Below the pieces are notes generated by a model that worked only from the letters and a program-made list of their open reading frames with translations, searched no databases and was not told the origin of the DNA. Shown in pieces: positions 19,399 to 30,382 of a DNA stretch of 64,000 nt (position 1 is the stretch's first letter; each line of letters starts with the position of its first letter). This DNA is from Euphorbia lathyris (taxonomy: Eukaryota; Streptophyta; Magnoliopsida; Malpighiales; Euphorbiaceae): contig NC_088916.1 of assembly GCF_963576675.1 (NCBI RefSeq), forward strand, positions 56,359,001 to 56,423,000, written 5' to 3'. A program made the translations under genes and the position numbers.

Positions 19399-20505
19399 AT
19401 GACGGACGGAGTCGAACACTTACAGATCGTCGACGGTGGATTTGAATTCCTCGACAACGACATACATCAGGAGCCCAATAACTATGATCTATGCCTGATA
19501 GGAACGCTCGTTACAGATAAACCATTCAATTTTAATATATTCAAAAATCGGATGGCCAGTTTGTGGAGACCAGGTAGAGGATTAACGATTACGCATCTTG
19601 GTAGTAAATTGATACTATTTTGTTTTTATCACCAACATGATCTGCGTTGGGTGATTGAAGGGAGCCCATGGATGTTTGACAATAATTTGCTTGCCCTACA
19701 AGCAATCGGTATTGGAGAAGATCCATGTAATGTTTCACTGCACCTTGTTAAATTTTGGGTCCAAATACATGGATTGCCTGCGAATTTCTTTACATAAACT
19801 GTAGGACAAGCATTAGGGAATTATATTAGATCGTATGTTTCATATGATGAGAAGAATAGGTGGTCTAGTGAAAAAACATTTTTATGAATCCGCGTCTGTA
19901 TTGATATCAGGCAGGCACTAAAGAAAGAGAAAAAGGTTCGCAGGGCTGGAGGTAATTGGGTAGTAGCAACATTTAAGTACGAGAAACTGCCTAATAGGTC
20001 ACATTGATCGACATTGTGCTAGGTTCTTTGAATAGTCGATTGATGCAATTATGAGAGATTGGGACGTCAGTATCAGGGCCCCGAATAGAAGGAACAATTC
20101 TATGGGTGGGGAAAGATGGTTGAGGGAGGAATAGGAAGAGATGTCAACATGGCAGGAACGTACAGGGAAGAGTAAGGCTGGCCCGACAAACCTCTCGCTA
20201 CTGATACAGAACCTGGGCATTGGAACAACTAGAAGGGAAGGAGGTATACCTACTACTGAGGGGAATGAATCGAATGTAGAAATTATTATCCCGGAAGAGA
20301 AAAAGCGAAAACGTTTGGAGGAAGGGGAAGACAGTATAGTAGTGGCAACGAAAGACTCATCCGACACTGACTGTCTAATGGATGATGATCTAATGGAAAG
20401 TATAGGGGGACAGAAGATGATTAATGTTCAAACAATTCAAATGGAGTCCATTCCAAAAAATGGTTCACAGGCAGGTCCGGAACAAGGGTCTGCCCAGGTA
20501 TATGA
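19399..20505 (+). pseudogene. LINE-3 ORF1 (DUF4283/zinc-knuckle), decayed
   Basis: The start is MTDGVEHLQIVDGG at 19399. A DUF4283-like part covers about 19470-19800 (NRMASLWRPGRGLTI, GSPWMFDNNLLALQ, VKFWVQIHGLPANFF). In-frame stops follow at about 19795-19797 and 19885, and then a frameshift. The zinc knuckle has lost its first CxxC half: only GHIDRHCARFFE-like sequence remains near 20000-20030. The C-terminal part is open in another frame from about 20141 and is rich in Glu, Lys and Asp. ATGA at 20502-20505 again overlaps the ORF2 start. The protein is non-functional as it stands. Confidence 0.8.
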
Positions 20506-23500
20506 AGATTCTGAGTTGGAACTGCCGTGGATTGGGGAATGCCAGGGCAGTTCCAGTTTTCTGTGAACTCGTAAGAGTTCATGCACCAGATGTTATATTC
20601 CTCTTCGAAACGGTGGTTTCTAAGTCACGAATTGAGTTTTTGCACAATAAAATAAAGTATGAAGGTTGTTTTTCTGTTGACTATATTGGACATAGTGGTG
20701 GAATTAGTGTGTTTTGGAAGGAAGCAACGATTGGTACACTTTTATCCTTCTCAAATAATCATATTGATTTAGAAATTTCTGATGTGAATAAAGGAAAGTG
20801 GAGAGTAACGGGCTTTTACGACTTTCCTGAAAGGAATCGCAGACGAGCATCTTGGGATCCTATTAGCTCTATTGCTGCTTCATCGCCACTACCATGGATC
20901 ATTCTGGGGGACTTCAATGATTTATTATCCCCTGAAGATAAAAAAAGGGATGCATGATCATCCAAATTGGTGCTATCAGGGCTTCAGAGAAGCGGTAAAT
21001 GATTGCGGGCTATTCGATATACCAATGGTGGGCTATCAATTCACATGGATCAGACATAGAGGGACAGAGAATGAAGTGCAAGAGAGACTGGATAGGGCTC
21101 TTGCAAATTCTTCATGGCATCAAATGTTTCCTTTTGCATCACTCGGTAACACAATAGCGCCCTTATCTGATCATAGTCCTATTTTACTAAGAACAAATCT
21201 GGATTCTGAAAGCAGACCTAGTAAGATGTTCATGTTTGAAAATAAATGGATGAGAGAAGAAGAGCTGGAAAGGACTGTACAACAGAGCTGGATGAGTTCA
21301 AATCATAGGTCGCTGCTTGACAGGTTTTCTGATTTGGCCGACTCGCTATCCAGATGGGGGCGAGGATTGCTGCAGGCTAAAAGAGAGGAAGTTCAGGAAT
21401 GTCCAGTCCGTTTGGAACAGCTTAGGGACTTGTCGACGGGAAATGTAGCTGAGGAATATGAAGTCGTTCGGCTCAAATTAATCGACAGGCTCTTCAAAAT
21501 GGAGGATCATTGGAGACAGCAGGCTAAAGTTCAATGGTTGAGAGAAGGTGACTCAAATACAAAAGTTTTCCATGCTGTTGCAAATGGCCGACGTCGAAGA
21601 AATAAAATCTCAAAACTGCAACGCGATGACGGGAACTGGGTATCTGATCCTGATGGGTTATGCGAAGTAGCAAAAGATTATTTTGTCAAATTGTTTGATG
21701 CAGGGACTTGTGCTGAGACCTTTGTTACTGATCTGATTAACCCTAAAGTTACTGATGCAGATAATGCTAGACTGGGAGAACCTTTTACAGTGGAAGAATT
21801 CAAGAATGCATTATTTGATATGCATCCTGACAAGGCTCCTGGTCCGGATGGATTCAATCCTGGTTTCTTTCAACGTTTCTGGGCTCTAGTAGGGGATGAG
21901 ATTTATCAGGCTGGAAAATCGTGGCTCGCTTCGGGTATTTTTCCTCCAAAGCTCAATGATTCAATTATTGCCTTAATTCCTAAATGTGAGCAACCCACCT
22001 CTATGAAAGACCTAAGACCCATTGCTCTTTGCAATGTCATCTATAAAATAATCTCTAAAGTACTGGCCAATAGATTAAAGGTTTTATTACCTAACCTTGT
22101 GTCAGAAAATCAATCAGCCTTTATCAAGGGAAGATCTATTCATGATAATGTTCTCATTGCTTTTGAGGTTATACATAGTATGACACAGAATGTGGGTAGG
22201 AAAAAAGGAGAAGTAGCTCTCAAAATTGATATTAGCAAGGCTTATGACAGAGTTAGTTGGGAATATCTGGCTGATATGATGAAAAAATTGGGCTTCTCTG
22301 AATTATGGATAAAATGGATAATGCTATGTGTTACATCTGTAAGATATTCAATCAAAGTGAATGATAAGATTGTGGGATCTTTTTCTCCACAAAGAGGGTT
22401 ACGACAGGGAGATCCTTTGTCTCCATACCTTTTTCTATTATGTGTGGAAGGCCTCTCTGCTCTTGTCACGGATGCGGAAAAATGAGGGATTGTACATGGT
22501 GTAAGAGTGTGTAGAAGAGCTCCGGCGGTTTCACATTTACTATTTGCCGATGATGCTTTTCTCTTTGTTAGGGCTGATATTGGTGAATGCAGGGAGCTGA
22601 AGAGGATTCTGAACACATATAAAGAAGCGTCTGGTCAGGCTATCAACTTTGCTAAGTCTGGTATTCTCTGTAGTAGCAAGGTTAATCCATTGCTTGCTGA
22701 GGGTGTACAAAATATCCTAGGGGTCCATAATACAATTAATACAGGAAGATACCTCGGATTACCCTCACTTGTAGGACGAAAGAAGAAGGCGATTTTTGCT
22801 CACTTGAAAGACATATTGTGGAAGAAGCTTCAAAGCTGGAGAGCTAAGCCGTTGTCGAAGGCGGGAAAAGCAACACTTATCAGAGCGGCTGGTCAGGCTC
22901 TCCCGGTCGATTTCATGAGTGTCTTTATGCTTCCCATATCGACAGCGGAGGAGCTACATAGAATGCTCAACTCATTTTGGTGGGGTAATAAAAAGGATGG
23001 GTCGCGCGGAATCAATTGGACTTCTTGGGAAAAGCTATGTATATCAAAAGAGGTTGGTAGGTTGGGTTTTAGAGATTTCACTGCCTTTAATTTAGCAATG
23101 CTGGGAAAACAAGGATGGCGGTTACAGTCATCTCCAAATTCTCTTGTCAGTAAAGTTTACAAAGCCAAATATTATCCAGATGGGGATTTTCTGAATGCAA
23201 GATTAGGCTATTCGCCTAGCTATATTTGGAGGAGCATTTGGGGCTCTCAGTTATTGCTTCAAAAAGGAGGGAGATGGAAGATTGGTAATGGTAAAGATAT
23301 TAATGTGTGGGGTGATCCATGGCTACGGGACTCGCCTTCACTGACGATCACAACTCCGACAATGGCGGGTTTGGAGAATTTGCGAGTTGCTGATCTGTTT
23401 ATTCCCAATTCGATTGAATGGGATGTTGAAATGCTGCAAGAACTCTTTTCTGAACAGGATATTACAACTATTATTAGAACAACACCGCGACTTGGGGGAA

Positions 23501-26426
23501 GAAGGGATCAATTTATTTGGCATGAATCAAAGAATGGTGATTATACTGTAAAGAGTGCCTATAGACTAGCGACGGAAGGAATTACAAATAGTCAGAATCT
23601 TCATATTGAGGGTCTATGGCAATCTATATGGAAAGCGGAAGTCCCCTACAAAGTTTGATATTTTATCTGGCGTCTGGTAAGAGACTGTGTTCCTACGCGA
23701 TGGAAACTTAGATCAAGAGGAATACCTGTGGAAGATGAATGTGTATTATGTTCCTTGGATATGGAAGACGTATGGCACCTATTCATCCTTTGTCCCAAAA
23801 TTCAGGAAGTGTGGAGAGAAGCAGGTCTTGAAAGCATTATTGAACGAATCAGTGATGACGCGGAGAATTTCGCTTCATTCTTTTTCCATTTCTGCAGGGT
23901 GGGCGGTACGTCACAGGTGGAGAATGTTGGGGTTTAGTGTCCTAAGACAATTGTTCTAGGATACAAACTTAATGTAAATGAAGTGTTCTTTATATCGTTT
24001 GTTTTAATGAGATATGGTTTCATAACTATATAAATGCAATCCCTTTTTAGAACTAAATAAAGTCTAATAAAAGGAAATCCATAAGTTTGTTTAAAGTGAT
24101 TATAAAGTGTTCATACAAGAATGAAGTGAGACGAAACTTTATGATAAACTAATAAACTTAAAACCACCCAAGTCAAGTAATATGTTTAGGATTGACATAT
24201 CACTGCTGAGACTTGCATGTAACAATGTCTTCTGTCGAGACAGAAAGCTGATCTCACAAGCTTCATATATACAGATATCTGGACAGTTACATGGATCCAA
24301 TGAAAAGAAGTTCATTAGGATTGGGGACCCGACTTGAGATAACATGATGGGTAGATTCATCCTTGTCACGTGTTCATCTCATTGGTATTAATATGTATAA
24401 GTAATCCTCAGACTCAAAGGAATGTTAATTGGTGATTCTGGATTACGGAATGTGATGCTTTGATCCTGTTGTAACACGATCCATAACAGAGATGACTCTG
24501 GGGTGTGAACGGCAGACGTTGGGTATCACAGAAAGTAATTGCAGGATAATTATACATTGGATTGAGCATTTGTCACTCCCGATAAATGGGAGATACGTCC
24601 ATGGATCGCTTGTGGAAGACTCGACTCTAAATCCTTGCAAGGTGATAGCTTAAGACTTGAAATACAGATTTCACTTAACCTATCTAATTGGAGTTGACTC
24701 GGCCTGTACAAGTAAAATGAACGTCTCGCTATATGTGACTTGACATTATCCATAGTCATAAGATTTAGTTCAAGGATGTAGTTGACAAAGGATCGAATTA
24801 TACTGTAACTAATACGGAAAGGTCAACGACAGAATCAACCTGTCTTCTTATAGCTCTGGGGGAATGTTTCGGATTTGCTAATCACATTTCGCGTACTTAT
24901 TCCGTTATGCAAAGATTAAATATAATTCTGTGAAAATTAATTTAATAGTTGCATACGGCTAGAAGCACTAAGAACCTAATGGGTCACACATAAGACTTGG
25001 AGCCCAAAAGAGAAACAGATGTTAATTAATTAATGGAAGCCCAACTGAATCCACTAAGGTCCAGTATATAGGGGGGCGATTTTCATGTATGAAAATACAT
25101 GAATAATTTAATTTTATTTTAACAATTCTAATTAGATTATGATTGTGAATTAAATTAATTAAAGGATAAATAAGTTAGGAGTTTTAATTTGATTAAATTA
25201 CTCCTATTATTATCCTATAAGGTTACTATTATTATCTTTATATTTAAGATATAATTATAGATAATAAATAAGAATTATATTCCGAATTAAATTCTTATTC
25301 AGTAACCTAATTCTATCTAACTAGGGTTTAGATACAAGAGAATATAAATACCCCCTATATGTGTGATTTTCGAAACACACTAGAGCAACCAAGAGAGAGA
25401 ATTTCGACCCCCCTAGACGAGGACGAAATAATCCACCGCTTTCTACCGATTCAATTGATTTCATCTCTTTCTCTTTATCCTTGATCTTGTGTTGACTTAT
25501 TAGAGACAATCTATACTTGATTGTTTTCACGGTTGATCACTAACTTGATTTGGGTTGTGTTTTGTTTTGTGCTCGTGAACTCGGAGTAAGAGTTGAGGGC
25601 ACTTCGCTTGCAACGGTAGATAGTTCGTCAAAAGGTATTTCCTTCTATCCCTCTTTATATGAAATAACGATTAACAGATCTTGGGTTAATGGAAAAAGGT
25701 TAAAATTTTTATATTTCCGCTGCCATTAGTTAGCCTTATTTTCCTTCAGAGAACTTGATGATGCTCCTCTGGAGCTAGTGGCGCGCAAGGAATGAAAAGC
25801 TATGGAAACAGACAACTACTTCAGCAGCAGGAATAATCACTGGCAGCAATAGGTGCCTACGGGACTGGAAACTGGCGAAGGCGAGACGAAATCCGGGAGG
25901 AAATGCTGCTACTCGGAACTGCTGCGAGAAGATGTGGCACAAACCACCGCCTGAAGTGTTATCTTGATACACAGATGCTAGTATTTTCACTATCCTTGGA
26001 AAAACTGGCAGCGGATCGGTGTTCCGAGATGCTAACGGAACATTTCTGAAAGCTAGAGTTGCGATGGTTGAAGGATTGATGGAGGTGAGGGAAGCGGAAG
26101 CGTGGTCTTTGCTGCAATCAGTTAAGTGGGCTGCTGAATTGGGTTATGGAAAAGTTCTATTTGAAACCGATTCACAGATTTTGACAAAGGCGCTTCTGTC
26201 TGACAAAACGGATCATTCTGAATTTGGAGATATTGTCACCCAATGCCAGACTCTCATGTTCGCTAACAAAGGATTTACTATCCAATTTATCAGAAGACAA
26301 GCAAATAGCTTTGCTCATGCCTTGGCAAGAGCGGCTTCCCAACATGCTAGTCCGAGTTTTTTTGATGTTATACCAAGTTTTATTCCTTGTTCTGTATTAA
26401 ACTTTTGTCATCTTTTGGCCCATTAA
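20502..26426 (+). pseudogene. LINE-3 ORF2 (endonuclease-RT-RNase H), frameshifted and interrupted
   Basis: The start is MKILSWNCRGLGNARAV at 20502. A one-base frameshift lies in the A/G run near 20940-20950, inside the endonuclease just after GDFNDLLS. The frame then runs through the RT (RPIALCNVIYKIISK, KIDISKAYDRVSW, GLRQGDPLSPYLF) to a TGA at 22483-22485, and resumes with HLLFADDAFLF near 22540. A second TGA lies at 23656-23658, before the zf-RVT region (CVLCSLDMEDVWHLFILCP). At 23925 the reading is cut by an LTR. It resumes at 25749, has a TAG at 25776-25778, and ends with RNase H at 26019-26426 (ETDSQILTKAL, FIRRQANSFAHALARAA). Every domain can be recognised, but it cannot be made as one protein. 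Confidence 0.88.
23925..25748 (+). mobile_element. Solo LTR (Copia-like) inserted in LINE-3, TSD GAGAA
   Basis: The insertion starts TGTTGGGGTTTAG and ends TTATTTTCCTTCA, with canonical TG...CA ends. It is flanked by GAGAA at 23920-23924 and 25749-25753. The LINE reading frame is continuous across the empty site when the insertion and one duplication are removed. A TATA-like AATATAAATA sits at 25341-25350, so transcription would start near 25375 on the plus strand. There is no internal gag or pol and no second LTR, so it is most simply a solo LTR left by LTR-LTR recombination. It is 1,824 bp long. Confidence 0.88.
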
Positions 26427-26469
26427 TGAAGCTTTATTTTGAAAAAAAATAAAATAAAAGATTTTAATT

Positions 26470-27362
26470 ATAACAAACACCCCCTTAAACTAAACAGATT
26501 GCTTAGTTCACTTCTCGTGATTCACATTCTTCATAGTAAGCCTCTAATCTTCTGAAATTGCTCTAACTTGAGTGGTTTAGTTAGAATGTCCGCAACCTAA
26601 TCATGTGAGCCGCAATTTGAACTGAAATATACCTGCTCCTTTTGTGCAGTACTGGATTTTTTTGACAATTTTATTATTGAGTTATTGTCACAAAATATAG
26701 TTGTGCACTCAGCACCATCGCAACCAATTTTTCTTAAGAACCATCTTCATCCACATTACTTGATAAGAGCATGCTTCTGCTACATATTTAGCCTTCATTA
26801 TCGATAATGTCACAGTTGGTTGCTTTCTAGATGGCCAAGCTACTGCCTCCGAACTCATAATGGGTGATTAATGTTTGGATTGTATTATGATAGTCCTCCC
26901 CAAGGTTTTTAAACAATAAAGATGGTAATAAGTGCATCGGAAAAAGGTTTCATGAAGCAGCCAAGTCATCCACAATTGTTTTAATGTTCTCTATGTATTC
27001 ACTGACAGTCATATCATTATTTTTAAGATCATACAAGTCTAAATTGAGTCGAAACTGATGGCTATGTGATACAAGTCCAAACGTACATTTCAGGGCATAT
27101 CATATATCATGTGAAAAATTGAAGCAAGTAATGGTGTGATACACCTCTTCAGTGATGAATTCAAAAGCAAAGCCCTAACAGTATTCTCAACATCATTCCA
27201 TTCATCAAACACTGGATTGGGTACAATATCATAACCTTCATTTGAATGTGGAATTCTAGAGATATACTTTTGGTCGGTGCAGCAGCGACATCAGTCGCGG
27301 TGAGGGAGGCGGATGTGGAAGTGGGAGTAGGTGCAATCAACGCATTCTGCTCTGATACTATA
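26470..27362 (-). pseudogene. Copia remnant: gag fused to RNase H by internal deletion
   Basis: Read on the minus strand, a PBS-like CTGCTCTGATACTA complement at about 27349-27362 is followed by gag text (DEWNDVENTVRAL, YIENIKTIVDDLAA) down to about 26880. The sequence then changes abruptly to a Copia RNase H end, with EAVAWPSRKQPTVTLS near 26865-26800 and CDNNS near 26690. Everything between gag and RNase H is missing. Several stops and frame changes are present. LINE-3 lies immediately beside it. The remnant cannot code. Confidence 0.65.
27350..27361 (-). other. Primer-binding-site-like sequence of the Copia remnant
   Basis: GCTCTGATACTA is the complement of TAGTATCAGAGC, one base from the usual initiator Met tRNA primer site (TGGTATCAGAGC). 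It lies directly upstream of the gag start on the minus strand. Confidence 0.55.
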
Positions 27363-27417
27363 TCACATGAAATTACTTACAAATAGAATAGAGTTAGATA
27401 GTGGTGTTTGTTTGTAT

Positions 27418-27826
27418 AATACCTTCACGGCCTCCCAAGTTATCCCAATATTGCAACTGATCCCTGAATTTAGATTTGTGACAACTAACTCTCTCAACTT
27501 GCTTATTTGGAACAAACAATCTCTCAAGTTGCTCAATTGAAACAAATAACTCCTCAAGTTGGTTATTTGACCCTAAACCTAAAAAAATATTCAACATAAT
27601 ATTACATCAGAAATAAAAAATTTCCAAAATATCGGTTGCTATATTTAACTAATATACTGATACATTAACTAAATGGCAAAAAAATCTTCTGAAATCACAA
27701 ATATTAATCTATTTGAGGGTTTTTTTTTGTTCCAAATGAGTAAGTTGAGGAGGTTAGTTGTCACAAGTCTAAGTTCGGGGGTTTAGTTGCAGTATTGGGA
27801 GAACTTGGAGGGTTGAGAAAGTATTA
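27418..27826. mobile_element. Inverted-repeat element with about 95-bp arms
   Basis: TAATACCTTCACGGCCTCCC...CTTGCTTATTTGGAAC at the left pairs with the reverse complement of 27730-27826. The two arms are about 80-85% identical by eye. The centre of roughly 200 bp is AT-rich and noncoding. The style of the arms resembles the better preserved MITE at 28578-28986. No clear target duplication was found. Confidence 0.6.
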
Positions 27827-28568
27827 AACTTGTAAAATGATTTTCCTAATTGGGAAATGTATTAGGTATACTACATATATGGTTTACAAAAAAAAATCCA
27901 ACACAATCCACTTTCATGACCATTATAAGGCTAGACAATCATTGATTTTTTTATTTAATTGTTTAATTAGAAATTGGAATTTAACATTTGGGAGCTTCCA
28001 TGATATGGACTTGAATTCAAGCATGGGAATTAACTTAATGAAAAATTCAGCTAACAAAATGTGTATATGTCTAATTAATTTAATTCAATAATTACTTATG
28101 ATAATCCCATCAACGTAGGGCAAAATGTTAGCACAATGGGAGCAAACTCTAGTTGATAATTTGATTAAATTTAATTTTACATGATGCATTATTAATAAAA
28201 TAATTCAATATCTCATGTAACAATCAAGCATTATATTCATTTTGTTTCATTTTTCAAAACTATTTTTTTTATCTTTTAATTCTGAATATAAGATAAAACG
28301 TATTTGATAAAATTTTAAAACAACTGTTTTTTTTTTTTTTTTTAGAAACAACTACTATCTATTATATATTAAGAACAACTACAAACATCGAAGAACATGT
28401 GAACCAAATGGACCGTGAAAATAGGAAGCTAAGAAGGGATTAGTTGAGGGTCCAATAATGTAAAAAAGCATAGATAATATAATTCCCAAGTTTGATTAGT
28501 GTTTGTGCGACACAACCCAACATATCACGCCTATGATTTGAGATGATGCAATCATAACCTACTATTTA
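27827..28568. other. AT-rich intergenic DNA with a poly(T) run
   Basis: No gene seen. A run of about 20 T lies at 28327-28345. The open frame at 27837-28091 has no recognisable content. Confidence 0.5.
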
Positions 28569-28577
28569 TTATTTGTT

Positions 28578-28986
28578 GGCCTAATACACAAATAACCCCC
28601 TGAATTTGTCCAAATGTTGCAACTGCCCCCTTCAACTTTCAATTGTAACAACTTATCCCTTAAACTTGTCCAATTGTAAAACATAACCCCAATTTGGGAA
28701 TTTTTTTTACCCCGTATTTGAAGCAACCGTAAAAAAGTTTCTTCGGATTCGTATCCCGCCAAAGATATGATTATCATACTCCACGAGTGTTGCAGATTTT
28801 GTATTTTACGTGTTTTTTCAATTGCAGTCCATGTCAGCAATTTGGAGTTGTGTTTTACAATTGGACAAGTTTAAGGGGTAAGTTGTTACAATTGGACAAG
28901 TTTGAGGGGTAAGTTGTTATAATTGAAAGTTGGAGGGAGCAGTTGCAACATTTGGACAAGTTCAGGGGTTATTTGTGTATTAGGCC
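28578..28986. mobile_element. MITE (409 bp) with long TIRs and 9-bp TSD TTATTTGTT
   Basis: The ends read GGCCTAATACACAAATAACC and its complement, with TIRs of more than 100 bp. TTATTTGTT flanks it exactly, at 28569-28577 and 28987-28995. A 9-bp duplication with long TIRs points to a Mutator-type transposase acting in trans. A stretch containing ACAATTGGACAAGTTTRA is partly duplicated within the right arm. It is noncoding. Confidence 0.88.
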
Positions 28987-29199
28987 TTATTTGTTTATTT
29001 ATTTTTATGCATGTCATTGTTGTCTTACATCATTTTTTGTGGGTATTCAAAACCAATATATTTCAATAAATTATAATTTGTTTGGTCATTTCAGTTGAGG
29101 ATAATAATAAATAATAAATTTATTCTTATTATATTTTAGCTATTTGTTTAGCATATGTTTACTTTTTAACATATTGCCATGATTGGCTTAAAAAAAACA

Positions 29200-29855
29200 T
29201 ACTACCATGATTTTTTTGGATACCTATGTTGTAATACAATCAAATTTGTAATATAATAGAATGGAATAATAATTCTATTATTATATTTGATTGAAATTTT
29301 TTAATAAAATTAATAAAGTGTAATTATCATTTGATACATATATTTATTTAATTAAATCCAATTTTCATGTTTTTCTCATTTTTTACATTTTTCCGCTTCC
29401 TTTTTTTTCGTGTTTTCATGTTATTTTCTGTTTTTTCCCGTTTTTATTTTTTTATATTTTTTTCCTCGTTTTTTGCTCTTTTCCGATTTTTTTTTATTTT
29501 TCGTGGTTTTTATGTTTTTCTCGTTTACATGTTTTTTTTTTTTGCCTTTTTTCCGTTTTCCAATTTTCACGCTTTTTCGTTTTTCGTATTTTTTTTTCTC
29601 TTTTTCGCACTTTTCGTTTTTCATGTTTTCATATTTTTTTTTTCATATTTCGCCATTAGTAATAAAAATACAAGGGTTAATAGTAATGAGATTCATGCCT
29701 CTTTTATTCGTAATTGCCATTACATAAATTTGCAAAGAAAAATTAAGTGGTATCTGTGATTCCATTACGATAAAAATGATATGACTAACCAAACATGGTA
29801 ACGAGCCTCCATTGTAATGAGCATTCCATTACAACGTCCCAAACGGGGCCTTAAC
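29200..29855. repeat. MITE-like element with T-rich low-complexity core
   Basis: The right end (CATTACAACGTCCCAAACGGGGCC) and the left end (GTTGTAATACAATC) are inverted relative to each other, as in MITEs carrying GTTGTAATGGAATG ends. The core at 29360-29660 is an almost pure T run broken by CG, CC and CATG words. Frames through it encode only Phe/Leu strings and are artefacts. Confidence 0.45.
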
Positions 29856-30035
29856 GTATTCACAATGGTAAGTAATAACCTTGTGGATTTTTTCTATGTT
29901 AGTAAAAAAATTGAGTAACATTCCACTAGGAGCCGTTTTTCAAAATTTTGTGGGGTAATTTTTTTTATTAATTACAAATAGAGACCGAAAATATAATTTT
30001 TCGAGACTAATTTAGTAATTAACCGCACAAACTTT

Positions 30036-30122
30036 ATAGCCATGGATGGTGCCATACACACCAAATCTGGCGCGTGTAGGCCGTACACCAGATTTGGGGC
30101 ATATGGCGCCATCCATGGCTAT
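30036..30122. repeat. Compact 87-bp hairpin
   Basis: ATAGCCATGGATGG at the left pairs with CCATCCATGGCTAT at the right. The pairing continues inward through GCCATA and CACCAAATCTGG with few mismatches, to a GC-rich tip near GCGTGTAGGCC. The arms are about 40 bp. The surrounding sequence is AT-rich, so it stands out in composition. Confidence 0.85.
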
Positions 30123-30382
30123 CAAACAGGAAGAATTTATATTTTAGGGATGCAGGGATTGTTTGTTACTAAATTATGTAATAATTGTAACCATTCTAGT
30201 GGTTTGTTGTTGCTCCACCTAAGAAAGTAACAACAAAATAATATCCACTAGAGTTGATCTTAGATTAAATGGTAGGATGGTTTAAATTATGACAACTCTA
30301 TTAATTTAACATATGGTAAAATGAGCATATAGTGTATACCTTTGAAGTTTAAAGCTTTGACCGGATTGAAGATTGAAATGGA

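Larger units (their letters stand above)
18765..26449 (+). mobile_element. LINE-3: L1-clade LINE with 19-bp TSD, split by a solo LTR
   Basis: TAAAATAAAAGATTTTAAT occurs at 18746-18764 and at 26450-26468, after a poly(A) tail at the 3' end. Removing the 1,824-bp LTR and one 5-bp duplication leaves about 5.86 kb of LINE. The 5' UTR (18765-19398) contains a 27-bp tandem repeat. Both ORFs are decayed, so this is older than LINE-1 and LINE-2. It lies only about 40-60 bp downstream of LINE-2, in the same orientation. Confidence 0.92.

Noticed and set aside
29367..29759. Long Phe-rich open frames
   Set aside because: They run through an almost pure T tract; low complexity, no family resemblance.
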